From contig CAWCDI010000002.1 in assembly GCA_963794415.1 (NCBI GenBank), positions 434,001-498,000 of the forward strand: 64,000 bases of DNA. Reading direction: 5' to 3'. Source of the stretch: CAVPTL01 sp963794415. GTDB taxonomy: Bacteria; Actinomycetota; Thermoleophilia; Gaiellales; JAICJC01. Below are positions 34,812 to 42,610 of this stretch, one piece after another. The translations under genes and the position numbers were made by a program. The notes below the pieces were generated by a model that saw only the letters and a program-made list of their open reading frames with translations, did no database searches and had not been told where the DNA came from. Every line of letters starts with the position of its first letter. Within the stretch, counting starts at the first letter, position 1.

Positions 34812-34855
34812 CGAGCCCCTCACCTAGACAGATACATGTCGGGGTGGGGGGCTCG
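34812..34855. terminator. 13-bp hairpin between convergent genes
   Basis: CGAGCCCCTCACC (34812-34824) pairs with GGTGGGGGGCTCG (34843-34855), one G-U, 18-nt loop, followed by the palindrome CCGTTAACGG. No T-run on either strand. Likely the shared end signal for the small gene and the glutamine-synthetase-like gene. Confidence 0.5.
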
Positions 34856-34870
34856 AACCGTTAACGGGTG

Positions 34871-36217
34871 CTAGAGCCGCTCGAAGCCCCGGAAGAGCTC
34901 CCAGTCGGTCACCGCGGCGTCGTAGGCCGCCTGCTCCGTGCGCGCGTAGTGCAGGTAGTGCTCGACCACCTCGTCCCCGAACGCCTCCCTGGCGATCGTT
35001 GAGCCCTCGAGCAGGTCGGCGGCCTCATGCAGCGTCGTGGGCAGGCGCGGCTTGCCCTCCGCGTCGTAGGCGTTTCCCTTGAACTCGGGCTCGAGCTCCA
35101 GCTCGTTGTCGATCCCGTGCAGCCCGGCGGCGATGATCGCAGCGAACGCCAGGTAGGGGTTGCAGTCGGCTCCCGCCGAGCGGTTCTCGAGGCGCATGCT
35201 CTGGCCGTGGCCCACCGGGCGAAGCGCGCAGGTGCGGTTGTCGGTGCCCCACACGAGCGTGGTGGGCGCGAACGAGCCGGAGGCGTAGCGCTTGTAGGAG
35301 TTGACGTTGGGCGCCATGAACGCGGTCAGCTCGCGGCCCGCGGCGATCTGGCCGGCGATGAACTGCTGTGCGAGCGGGCTCATCCCGTGGCCGTCGGCTG
35401 CGGGGAAGAGGCTGCCGTTCTCGTCCCAGAGGCTGCAGTGGATGTGGCACGAGTTGCCCTCGCGCTCGTTGTACTTCGCCATGAACGTGAGCGCGTAGCC
35501 CTGCTGCCAGGCGATCTCCTTGGCGCCGTTCTTGTAGACCGCGTGGTTGTCGGCCATCGAGAGCGCGTCGGAGTAGCGGAAGTTGACCTCGTGCTGGCCG
35601 AAGTTGCACTCGCCCTTGGCGTCCTCCACCATGATCCCGGCGCCGTGCATGCCCAGCCGGATGGGCCGCAGCACGTCCTCGACCTGGGTGGTGCCGAAGA
35701 TCGAGTAGTCCACGTTGTACGGGTTTGCCGGCTCGAGGTCGTGATAGCGCTTGGCGCGGGCCTGCTCGTAGGTGTCGCGAAAGAGGATGAACTCGAGCTC
35801 GGAGCCGACGTTGGCCGTCCAGCCGCGCTCGGCGAGCCGGTCGAGCTGGCGCCGCAGGATCTGGCGCGGCGACGCGACTACTGGGTTGCCGTCCTGCCAC
35901 TCGAGGTCGGCGAGCACCAGCGCAGTGCGCTCGAGCCACGGCACGCGGCGCATGGTCGCGAAGTCCGGCTTGAAGACGAAGTCGCCGTAGCCCGTGTCCC
36001 ACGAGCCCATTCCGTAGCCCTGCACCGTGTTCATCTCGACGTCCACGGTGAGCAGGTAGTAGCAGCCCTCGGCGCCGTGACGGGCGACCTCGTCGACGAA
36101 GAACGGGGCGTGCACGCGCTTTCCCATGAGCCGTCCCTGCATGTCGGTGATCACCAGCAGCACGGTGTCGATATCGCCGGCACGGACGTCGTCTGTGAGT
36201 TGGTTCAGTGTGAGCAT
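34871..36217 (-). CDS. Glutamine synthetase family protein (gamma-glutamylpolyamine synthetase-like)
   Basis: 448 aa with the GS fold: N-terminal beta-grasp domain (VLLVITDMQGRLMGKRV), catalytic motifs VGSELEFILF, GQHEVNFRYSDAL, NSCHIHCSLWD and the NRTCALRPVG arginine site. The N-terminal DMQGRLMGKR differs from true GlnA and fits PuuA/GlnA-type ligases that join glutamate to amines. It is divergent from a gamma-glutamyl hydrolase gene 26 bp away, together suggesting a gamma-glutamylated amine pathway. The substrate is not readable from sequence. Confidence 0.88.
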   Translation of the reverse strand: MLTLNQLTDDVRAGDIDTVLLVITDMQGRLMGKRVHAPFFVDEVARHGAEGCYYLLTVDVEMNTVQGYGMGSWDTGYGDFVFKPDFATMRRVPWLERTALVLADLEWQDGNPVVASPRQILRRQLDRLAERGWTANVGSELEFILFRDTYEQARAKRYHDLEPANPYNVDYSIFGTTQVEDVLRPIRLGMHGAGIMVEDAKGECNFGQHEVNFRYSDALSMADNHAVYKNGAKEIAWQQGYALTFMAKYNEREGNSCHIHCSLWDENGSLFPAADGHGMSPLAQQFIAGQIAAGRELTAFMAPNVNSYKRYASGSFAPTTLVWGTDNRTCALRPVGHGQSMRLENRSAGADCNPYLAFAAIIAAGLHGIDNELELEPEFKGNAYDAEGKPRLPTTLHEAADLLEGSTIAREAFGDEVVEHYLHYARTEQAAYDAAVTDWELFRGFERL

Positions 36218-36227
36218 CGGTCATTCA

Positions 36228-36233
36228 TATACT
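36228..36233 (+). promoter_or_regulatory. Candidate -10 box TATACT
   Basis: TATACT ends 9 bp before ATG 36243, inside the 25-bp divergent gap, so both transcripts must start within or next to each other's control region. Confidence 0.45.
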
Positions 36234-36242
36234 GCCGGTGGT

Positions 36243-36950
36243 ATGGACCGCAAGCCGCTCATCGGGGTGACCGCCTACGAGGTGCCGGCGTCCTTCGGGA
36301 ACTGGCGCGACGTGCAGACGGTGATGGCGCCGAGCACCTACACGCGGTCGGTGCTGCGCGCCGGGGGCCTGCCGGTGGTGATCCCGCCTATGGAGGGCGT
36401 CGAGCAGGTGCTCGATGCGCTCGACGGGATCGTCTTCACGGGCGGCTCCGATATCGATCCCGCGCTGTATGGCCAGGCGCCGCACGCCGAGACGGTCGGT
36501 CTCTACCGCCACCGCGACGATGCGGAGCTCGCGCTGATGCAGGCCGCGCTCGACCGCGACCTGCCGATGCTTGCGATCTGCCGCGGGATGCAGCTCCTGA
36601 ACGTGGTGCACGGCGGCGACCTGCAGCAGCACCTCCCCGACGTGCTGGAGACCGCCGCGATCCACCGCGGCGAGCCCGGGCGGTTTGCCGAGCACATGGT
36701 GTCGGTGGAGCCGGATTCGACGCTCGGCTCGATCCTCGGGCCGCAGACGGCGACCCACTCCTTCCATCACCAGGGCATCGACCGGGTGGGTGAGGGGCTC
36801 AGGGTCTCGGCGCTGGCCGAGGACGGCGGCGTGGAGGGCATCGAGGACCCCGCGAAGTCGTTCGCGGTGGGCGTCCTCTGGCACCCGGAGGAGAGCGCAG
36901 GCAACGGCGGCCCGCTGTTCGCGGAGCTCATCGCCCGCGCGCGTGAATAA
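36243..36950 (+). CDS. Class I glutamine amidotransferase-like gamma-glutamyl hydrolase (peptidase C26, PuuD-like)
   Basis: 235 aa. PLIGVTAYEVPA at the start, substrate-side FTGGSDIDPALYGQ, nucleophile elbow LAICRGMQLLNVV (Cys), and catalytic His/Glu in GVLWHPEES. C26 hydrolases cleave gamma-glutamyl bonds, for instance of gamma-glutamyl-GABA, which fits the divergent ligase. The stop codon TAA lies within the repeat that begins at 36943, and the preceding 35 bp are copied twice downstream. Confidence 0.9.
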   Translation: MDRKPLIGVTAYEVPASFGNWRDVQTVMAPSTYTRSVLRAGGLPVVIPPMEGVEQVLDALDGIVFTGGSDIDPALYGQAPHAETVGLYRHRDDAELALMQAALDRDLPMLAICRGMQLLNVVHGGDLQQHLPDVLETAAIHRGEPGRFAEHMVSVEPDSTLGSILGPQTATHSFHHQGIDRVGEGLRVSALAEDGGVEGIEDPAKSFAVGVLWHPEESAGNGGPLFAELIARARE

Positions 36951-37100
36951 ACGGTGCCAGGCACTTAATATTCATTGACCTGACAGTCGCCTTCGCGGGC
37001 AACGGCGGCGCGCTGTTCGCGGAGCTCATCGCGAGGGCTGGTCGTTCAGCGCGGCCGCCAGGGCCGTGACGCGCCGGCTGATCTCTTCGCGCACCTGACG
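36943..37100. repeat. Tandem duplication, copy A (158 bp)
   Basis: Starts with the 31-bp GGTGCCAGGCAC element. A 15-16 bp match to the MFS gene's 3' end follows (36981-36996), then a 35-bp match to the 3' end of the C26 gene (about 36997-37030), then 73 bp identical to the 3' end of the arsC-like gene. Copy B differs at only a few bases, including one indel. Confidence 0.85.
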
Positions 37101-37257
37101 GTGAATAAACGGTGCCAGGCACTTAATATTCATTGACCTGTCAGTCGGCTTCGCGGGCAACGGCGGCAGCTGTTCGCGGAGCTCATCGCGAGGGCTGGTC
37201 GTTCAGCGCGGCCGCCAGGGCCGTGACGCGCCGGCTGATCTCTTCGCGCACCTGACG
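37101..37257. repeat. Tandem duplication, copy B (157 bp)
   Basis: Second unit, in direct tandem with copy A. Its last 75 bp form the actual 3' end of the arsC-like gene, so copy B is probably the parental unit. Confidence 0.85.
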
Positions 37258-37586
37258 GACAACCTCGATCGGCTGGTCTGACGGGTCGCTGAGGTCCCAG
37301 TCGGTGTAGTGCTTGCCCGGGATGAACGGGCACTCGTCCCCGCACCCCATGGTCACCACCTCGTCGGCCCAGCGCATGTCGTCGGCGTCCAGCCGGTGGG
37401 GGACGTTGCCGGAAACGTCGACCCCGACCTCGGCCATCGCCTCCGCGACCACCGGATGCACGCGAGCGGCGGGCCGGCTCCCCGCCGATCGCGCCTCGTG
37501 CCGGCCCTGGGCTGCCTGCACGAAGAGCGCCTGGGCCATCTGCGAGCGGCCGGCGTTCTGGATGCAGACGAACGCACGCGTGTCAC
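37183..37586 (-). pseudogene. arsC: Arsenate reductase (low-MW phosphatase-like), apparent 1-bp frameshift near the start
   Basis: The body encodes FVCIQNAGRSQMAQALFVQA (CX5R catalytic loop), HPVVAEAMAEVGVDVSGNVP, VVTMGCGDECPFIPGKHY and DWDLSDPSDQP, a thioredoxin-type arsenate reductase of about 134 aa. The catalytic Cys frame has no start codon and meets a stop at 37594-37596. GTG 37586, with AAGG upstream, gives VTRV in another frame; deleting a shift at about 37573-37577 would restore the usual TRV-x-FVCIQNAGRS. Either decayed or a 1-bp sequence error. Starting at ATG 37539 would drop the catalytic Cys. The gene is bounded by inverted copies of the 31-bp repeat. Confidence 0.8.
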
Positions 37587-37610
37587 GACGCCTTCACGGA
37601 TCAGGTCGGT

Positions 37611-37641
37611 GAATATTAAGTGCCTGGCACCGTTTATTCAC
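37611..37641 (-). repeat. Inverted third copy of the 31-bp GGTGCCAGGCAC element
   Basis: The reverse complement is identical over 31 bp to 36943-36973. With the direct copies it brackets the arsC-like gene, and it sits 5 bp from the end of the MFS gene. Confidence 0.9.
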
Positions 37642-37646
37642 GGCTG

Positions 37647-39386
37647 TCAGTCGCCTTCGCCGGCCAGGGCCAGCTCCGTGCCCTCCACCGATTCGACCTG
37701 CGTGATGTGCTCGGGGGCGCTGCCCTCGTCCACGTACTTGCCGCCGCGCAGCCACGATGCGGCCGCGGCGATGAGGCAGGCCACGATCGCGAAGTCGAAC
37801 GCCGCGTGCAGGCCCTGTGAGAACGGCTTGGAGATGAGCTTCGGGAAGAAGCTGCGGCCCGTCAGGTAGGCAGCCTGGTGCGCCGAGAGGTTGTTCAGCA
37901 CGTGCGGGCCCAGCAGCTCCTTGATGGGGTTGTAGCCCAGGAACGACGCGAACAGCACGCCCACCGGCGGCAGGTGTGAGATGCGCGTCGCATCGGCCTT
38001 CGGCACGCCCTGTGCGGTCAGGCCGCTGTACATCTCACCGGGAAGCGTCGAGGCCAGGCCGACCACCATCAGCGTGAAGAAGATGCCGATCGAGAGCACC
38101 ATCGCCGAGTTCTGGAACGTCGCGGCCATGCCCGAGCCGACCCCGCGGCGGTTGTTCGGCAGGCTGTTCATGATGCCCGTCTGGTTGGGGGCCGAGAAGA
38201 GGCCCATCGCCAGGCCGATCAGCAGCAGGAAGCTCGCGAAGAGCTCGTAGCGGAAGTTCACGGGCAGCAGCTCGAGCGCCAGGAACGAGAGCGCCGCGAG
38301 CAGCATGCCGCCGGTCGCGAACGGCCGCGCGCCGAACCGGTCGGAGAGGTAGCCGGACGTCGGCCCCGCCACCAGGAAGCCCACCGTCAGCGGCAGCATG
38401 TAGATGCCGGCCCAAAGCGGCGTGTCCGAGAAGCTGTAGCCGTGCAGCGGCAGCCAGATGCCCTGCAGCCAGATGATGAGCATGAACATGAGGCCGCCGC
38501 GGCCGAGCGACGCGAGGAAGCTCGCGATGCAGCCTGCGGTGAAGGCCCGGATGCGGAAGAGGTTCAGGCGGAACATCGGATCGGGCACCCGCAGCTCGAC
38601 GAAGACGAACGCCACCAGGAGGGTGAGCCCGATGACGAGCTCGGCGATCACCTTCGGGTTCGTCCAGCCCAGGATGTGGCCGCCGTACGGCTGGATCGCC
38701 AGCGTGATGGCCACCAGCACCAGGATCAGGCCCGCGCCGAACGTGAGGTTCCCCCACCAGTCGATCCTGGACGGGTGCCGCTGCCCGCGCTCCTGCAGCT
38801 TCCAGTACGACCACGCAGTTCCGAGCAGGCCGACCGGCACCGAGACGAGGAACACGAGGCGCCACGAGATCGGCCCGAGGATGCCGCCCAGCACCAGGCC
38901 GATGAACGCGCCGGCGATGGCGGCCACCGCGTTGATCCCAAGCGCGAGGCCGCGCTCGTCGTGCGGGAAGGCGTCGGTCAGGATCGCCGAGGAGTTGCCC
39001 ATCAGAAGCGCGCCGCCGATGCCCTGCCCCACCCGCATCGCGATCATCCACTTGGCTGCGTCGGCGCCCTGCATCCACGTGATGGAGAGCAGGATCGAGC
39101 AGAGCGTGAACACCGCAAAGCCGATGTTGAACATCTTCACGCGGCCGTACATGTCGCCGATGCGCCCGAAGCTGACCACCAGCACGGCGGTCGAGACCAT
39201 GAAGCCCATCATCATCCAGAGCAGGTAGATGGTGTTGCCGGGCTCGAGCGGGTTCAGGTGCACCCCGCGGAAGATGTCCGGCAGGGCGATCAGCACGATC
39301 GAGGAGTTGATGGTCGCCATCAGCATGCCGATGGTCGTGTTCGAGAGGGCCACCCACTTGTACCGATCCTCGTGCTGCTGCGTCAC
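37647..39386 (-). CDS. MFS drug transporter (DHA2/EmrB-QacA type)
   Basis: 579 aa with about fourteen helices. SNTTIGMLMATINSSIVLIA in helix 1, GRIGDMYGRVKMF in the helix 2-3 loop and GQGIGGALLMGNSSA (motif C-like region) mark a DHA2 proton antiporter. Its start overlaps the stop of a MerR regulator gene by 4 bp, so regulator and pump form an operon, probably drug or metabolite induced. Confidence 0.92.
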   Translation of the reverse strand: MTQQHEDRYKWVALSNTTIGMLMATINSSIVLIALPDIFRGVHLNPLEPGNTIYLLWMMMGFMVSTAVLVVSFGRIGDMYGRVKMFNIGFAVFTLCSILLSITWMQGADAAKWMIAMRVGQGIGGALLMGNSSAILTDAFPHDERGLALGINAVAAIAGAFIGLVLGGILGPISWRLVFLVSVPVGLLGTAWSYWKLQERGQRHPSRIDWWGNLTFGAGLILVLVAITLAIQPYGGHILGWTNPKVIAELVIGLTLLVAFVFVELRVPDPMFRLNLFRIRAFTAGCIASFLASLGRGGLMFMLIIWLQGIWLPLHGYSFSDTPLWAGIYMLPLTVGFLVAGPTSGYLSDRFGARPFATGGMLLAALSFLALELLPVNFRYELFASFLLLIGLAMGLFSAPNQTGIMNSLPNNRRGVGSGMAATFQNSAMVLSIGIFFTLMVVGLASTLPGEMYSGLTAQGVPKADATRISHLPPVGVLFASFLGYNPIKELLGPHVLNNLSAHQAAYLTGRSFFPKLISKPFSQGLHAAFDFAIVACLIAAAASWLRGGKYVDEGSAPEHITQVESVEGTELALAGEGD

Positions 39387-39841
39387 TGAGCTTCCTTGGA
39401 GCCTTCCGAGAGGATGGTGCGCACGCGCCTTCGGGAGTCCACGAGCTCGTCCTCGAGCTGCTCGAGCGCCGCGCGGCGGCTTCGCACCAGCTCGAGCTGC
39501 GTCTCGATGTGCTCCAGGGCCTCACCGGCGATCTCGAGCTGCTCGCCCGCGTCCGGGTGGTCGTGGATCCAGCGCTCGCGCAGCCCCTCGCGGGCGTGCG
39601 CTGCGGTTGACCATGCGAGCAGATCCTGCAGGCTCAGGCCCAGGAGGTCGCGCACGCGGATGAGCTCGCGCAGCTCGGCCTCGTCGGTCTCGTCGTAGAG
39701 GCGGTGGGCGCCCTGCTCGCGGCCGCGCTCGGGCAGCAGCCCGAGCTGCTCGTAGTAGCGCACGGTGCGCGGGGTGGCGCCTACGCGCCGGGCGAGCTCG
39801 CCGATGCGGAAGGTCTGGATGTCAGCCATGGGAGTGCTCAT
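39383..39841 (-). CDS. MerR family transcriptional regulator
   Basis: 152 aa from ATG 39841 (ATG 39829 is an internal alternative). N-terminal winged helix-turn-helix FRIGELARRVGATPRTVRYYEQLGLL, then a coiled-coil dimer helix (ALEHIETQLELVRSRRAAL) and a short C-terminal effector region without an obvious metal-binding Cys set. It likely controls its own operon with the MFS pump. Confidence 0.92.
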   Translation of the reverse strand: MSTPMADIQTFRIGELARRVGATPRTVRYYEQLGLLPERGREQGAHRLYDETDEAELRELIRVRDLLGLSLQDLLAWSTAAHAREGLRERWIHDHPDAGEQLEIAGEALEHIETQLELVRSRRAALEQLEDELVDSRRRVRTILSEGSKEAQ

Positions 39842-39849
39842 ACCAATAA

Positions 39850-39855
39850 ATCTTA
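39850..39855 (-). promoter_or_regulatory. Candidate -10 box TAAGAT for the MerR gene
   Basis: Minus-strand TAAGAT ends 8 bp before ATG 39841, which favours the longer start. Confidence 0.45.
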
Positions 39856-39899
39856 CGTGGGCGGAAGGTTAGCATGGATCGTTTCCTTCGCGTATGTGT

Positions 39900-39905
39900 C
39901 ATGAT
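39900..39905 (+). promoter_or_regulatory. Candidate -10 box CATGAT
   Basis: CATGAT ends 6 bp before the GTG at 39912. The same hexamer precedes the cofD start. Confidence 0.35.
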
Positions 39906-39911
39906 GCTGAC

Positions 39912-40592
39912 GTGAACGTTCGTTGGCATGGACAATCGGCATTTACGCTGGATGCTGAAGAGGCGACGGTTGCCATCGACCCGTTCGGGGATCTGGGCGC
40001 TGTTTCCGGGGGTGCCATCCGGTTTGACTACCCTCCTGTGCCGGAGCACGACGCGCATCTGCTGCTGATTACACACGAGCACGCCGATCATAACCACGTC
40101 GGCGCCGTCACCGGAGATCCCGTTGTGATCCGCTCCACCGCCGGAACCATGGAGAGCCCCATCGGCGAGATCGTCGCCGTCAGCTCGGAGCACGACCAGC
40201 AGGCAGGGACGGCGCGCGGCGCCAACATCATCTTCGTGTTCACGCTCGACGGCATCCGGGTCGCGCACTTCGGCGATCTCGGCCAGGCGGCGCTCCGCCC
40301 CGAGCAGCTCGAGGCCATCGGCTCGCCCGATCTCATCTTCCTGCCGGTGGGCGACGGGCCGACCATCGGCCCCGAGGCCGCATGGGCCATCGTCGATCAG
40401 CTCGAGCCGCGCTGGGTGGTGCCCATGCACTACCGCACCGAGGCCATCAGCTTCCTCGAGCCGGTCGATCCGTTCGCGGAGCACTACGACCGCGTGAGCC
40501 GGCTGCCTTCGCCGGAGTTCACGATCGTGCCCGACGGCGACGCCGGCCCCGAGATCGTGATCCCCAAGGCCCCGCTTTCAGTGTCCGCGTAG
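39912..40592 (+). CDS. MBL-fold metal-dependent hydrolase (UlaG-like)
   Basis: 226 aa from GTG 39912. WHGQSAFTLDAEEATVAIDP at the N-terminus, the metal motif THEHADHNHVG (HxHxDH), a later His in SSEHDQQAG, VAHFGDLGQAAL and VPMHYRT. Zn-dependent beta-lactamase-fold hydrolase related to UlaG/UPF0173. The substrate is unknown. It overlaps the convergent PPOX gene by 15 bp. Confidence 0.9.
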   Translation: MNVRWHGQSAFTLDAEEATVAIDPFGDLGAVSGGAIRFDYPPVPEHDAHLLLITHEHADHNHVGAVTGDPVVIRSTAGTMESPIGEIVAVSSEHDQQAGTARGANIIFVFTLDGIRVAHFGDLGQAALRPEQLEAIGSPDLIFLPVGDGPTIGPEAAWAIVDQLEPRWVVPMHYRTEAISFLEPVDPFAEHYDRVSRLPSPEFTIVPDGDAGPEIVIPKAPLSVSA

Positions 40593-41000
40593 CCGCTTCG
40601 GCGTGATGCGGATGGCGACGGGGTAGTCGCTCGCGAACTGCTCGTGGCCCCAGCCGTTGGCATCGATCAGCGGCGCGTACTTGGCCATGTAGGCGGGAAT
40701 CTCGGTGGCGCGGGGATCGTCGCTCACGGCGGCGGTGCCGGTCAGAACGACGATATCGCCGCCCGTGCCGTTGCCGTCCAGGTGCAGGGAGACGCTGGGG
40801 TTGGCCGCGATGTTCCGCAGCTTCGGCCGGCCCTCCTCGCTGTACACCAGAAACGATGCTCCGTCCCAGAGAAACCACACCGGGACAGGTGTCGGCACGC
40901 CCCCGGGGCTCACCGTCGTGAGCCAGCCGATGAGCTCGGACTCGAGCCGGCCCGCCACTCGCCGGCCGAACTCCGAGCCGGTGTCGATCTCGAACGCCAT
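40578..41000 (-). CDS. PPOX-fold (pyridoxamine-phosphate-oxidase-like) F420- or flavin-binding protein
   Basis: 140 aa from ATG 41000. GWLTTVSPGGVPTPVPVWFL, PKLRNIAANPSVSLHLDG and GTAAVSDDPRATEIPAYM are typical of the split beta-barrel FDOR family, whose members use F420, FMN or haem. The context of F420 enzymes and cof genes favours F420. The start is fixed by a -10 box ending 7 bp upstream. Confidence 0.85.
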   Translation of the reverse strand: MAFEIDTGSEFGRRVAGRLESELIGWLTTVSPGGVPTPVPVWFLWDGASFLVYSEEGRPKLRNIAANPSVSLHLDGNGTGGDIVVLTGTAAVSDDPRATEIPAYMAKYAPLIDANGWGHEQFASDYPVAIRITPKRLRGH

Positions 41001-41007
41001 CGCGTTC

Positions 41008-41017
41008 AGCATAGACT
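41008..41017. promoter_or_regulatory. Overlapping divergent -10 boxes
   Basis: Minus-strand TATGCT (41013-41008) lies 7 bp from ATG 41000, and plus-strand TAGACT (41012-41017) lies 7 bp from GTG 41025. The two boxes share 2 bp, so the promoters should exclude each other. Confidence 0.6.
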
Positions 41018-41024
41018 CTGGCTC

Positions 41025-41810
41025 GTGCCACCGTTTCCCATCCGCATCGGCGTCCAGGTCGAGCCCCAGCACATCACCTACGCCCAGATGCGCGACGTGT
41101 GGCGGCGGGTCGAGGACATGGGCGCCGACACGCTCTACAACTGGGATCACTTCTTCCCGCTCACCGGCGACCCGGACGGCCTGCACTACGAGTGCTGGAC
41201 GGCGCTCGGCTCGATGGCAGAGGTCACCGAGCGCATCCGGTTCGGCGCACTGGTGACGTGCAACTCCTACCGCAACGCCCAGCTCGTCGCCGACATGGCG
41301 CGCACCGTTGACCACATCTCCGACGGCCGGCTGATCCTCGGGCTCGGGTCGGGGTGGTTCGAGCGCGACTACGACGAGTACGGCTACGACTTCAAGACCA
41401 CCGCCGGGCGCCTGCGCGATCTCGACGCGGCGATGCCGCTCCTGCTCGACCGCATGGAGCAGCTCAACCCGCCGCCCGTGCAGGAGCACATCCCGATCCT
41501 GATCGGGGGTGGCGGCGAGAAGATCACGCTGCGGATCGTGGCCGAGCGCGCCGACGTCTGGAACTACTTCGGCGAGCCCGCCGAGGTGCGGCACAAGTCG
41601 GAGGTGCTCGACGCGTGGTGTGCGAAGGTGGGCCGCGACCCGGCCGCGATCGAGCGCTCCGTCACCGATCTGCAGGTCGCGACCGAGGCCGACCTGGACG
41701 CCTACCTCGCGCTGGGCGTCACCCAGATGATCCTCCCGTTCGCCGGCCCCGACTGGGACTTCGCCCAGCTGCAGCGGCTGATTGACTGGCGTGACGCGCG
41801 CGCTCTCTAG
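41025..41810 (+). CDS. LLM-class F420-dependent oxidoreductase
   Basis: 261 aa from GTG 41025. TIM-barrel luciferase-like fold: PIRIGVQVEPQHITYAQMRD, YNWDHFFPLTGD, LVTCNSYRNAQLVADMART, ISDGRLILGLGSGWFERDYD and HIPILIGGGGEKITLRI. Members transfer hydride with F420. It is a paralogue of the next gene, with most of the motifs shared. The substrate is not known. Confidence 0.9.
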   Translation: MPPFPIRIGVQVEPQHITYAQMRDVWRRVEDMGADTLYNWDHFFPLTGDPDGLHYECWTALGSMAEVTERIRFGALVTCNSYRNAQLVADMARTVDHISDGRLILGLGSGWFERDYDEYGYDFKTTAGRLRDLDAAMPLLLDRMEQLNPPPVQEHIPILIGGGGEKITLRIVAERADVWNYFGEPAEVRHKSEVLDAWCAKVGRDPAAIERSVTDLQVATEADLDAYLALGVTQMILPFAGPDWDFAQLQRLIDWRDARAL

Positions 41811-41813
41811 ACT
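41808..41813 (+). promoter_or_regulatory. Candidate -10 box TAGACT
   Basis: TAGACT begins with the TAG stop of the first LLM gene and ends 8 bp before the next ATG, so the second paralogue may be separately transcribed. Confidence 0.4.
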
Positions 41814-41821
41814 GCGCGCCC

Positions 41822-42610
41822 ATGACTGACTTCCCAATCCGAGTAGGCGTCCAGGTACAGCCTCAGCAAGGCACCTGGGCCAAGATGCGCGACGTGTGGC
41901 AGCGAGTGGACGAGTCCGGTGCCGACACGCTCTACAACTGGGACCACTTCTATCCCCTGTACGACGATCCCGACGGTCCCCACTTCGAGTGCTGGACGGC
42001 GCTCGGCGCGATGGCCGAGGTGACGCAGAACGTGCGCTTCGGCGCGCTGGTCACCTGCAACTCCTACCGCAACCCCGAGGTGCTCGCCGACATGGCCCGC
42101 ACCGTCGATCACATGTCCGGCGGCCGGCTGATCTTCGGCATCGGCTCGGGCTGGTTCGAGCGCGACTACGACGAGTTCGGCTTCGAGTTCGGCACCGCGC
42201 CCAGCCGCCTGCGCGACCTCGACGCGGCCATGCCGCGGATCGTGTCACGCTGGGCCAAGGGCAATCCGGCGCCCGTGCAGGATCCCATCCCGATCCTCAT
42301 CGGCGGCGGCGGCGAGAAGGTGACGCTTCGCATCGTGGCGCAGTACGCCCAGATGTGGAACGGCTTTGGCGATCCCGAGACGGCCAGGCACAAGAACTCG
42401 GTGATCGACGCCCACTGCGCGCGGCTCGGGCGCGACCCGAAGCAGATCGAGCGCTCCATCGGCGGCATCGAGACGGCCGATCCGAAGGTGCTCGACGCCT
42501 ACGTCGATGCCGGTGTCACGCACTTCATCCTCGGCGTCGGCGGCCCCGACTGGGACCTCAGCCTGCTGCCGAAGGTACTTGCGTGGCGCGACTCGCGGGC
42601 GGCTTCCTGA
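41822..42610 (+). CDS. LLM-class F420-dependent oxidoreductase (tandem paralogue)
   Basis: 262 aa. FPIRVGVQVQPQQGTWAKMR, YNWDHFYPLYDD, LVTCNSYRNPEVLADMART and PIPILIGGGGEKVTLRIVA align along the whole length with the preceding gene. Divergence is concentrated in the C-terminal third. Its last 53 bp overlap the convergent EamA gene. Confidence 0.9.
   Translation: MTDFPIRVGVQVQPQQGTWAKMRDVWQRVDESGADTLYNWDHFYPLYDDPDGPHFECWTALGAMAEVTQNVRFGALVTCNSYRNPEVLADMARTVDHMSGGRLIFGIGSGWFERDYDEFGFEFGTAPSRLRDLDAAMPRIVSRWAKGNPAPVQDPIPILIGGGGEKVTLRIVAQYAQMWNGFGDPETARHKNSVIDAHCARLGRDPKQIERSIGGIETADPKVLDAYVDAGVTHFILGVGGPDWDLSLLPKVLAWRDSRAAS

Noticed and set aside
34792..34827. 11-aa open frame MADCYDCEPLT with a CxxC-like pattern
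   Set aside because: No convincing ribosome binding site, and its end lies in the arm of the terminator hairpin; too short to support without conservation.
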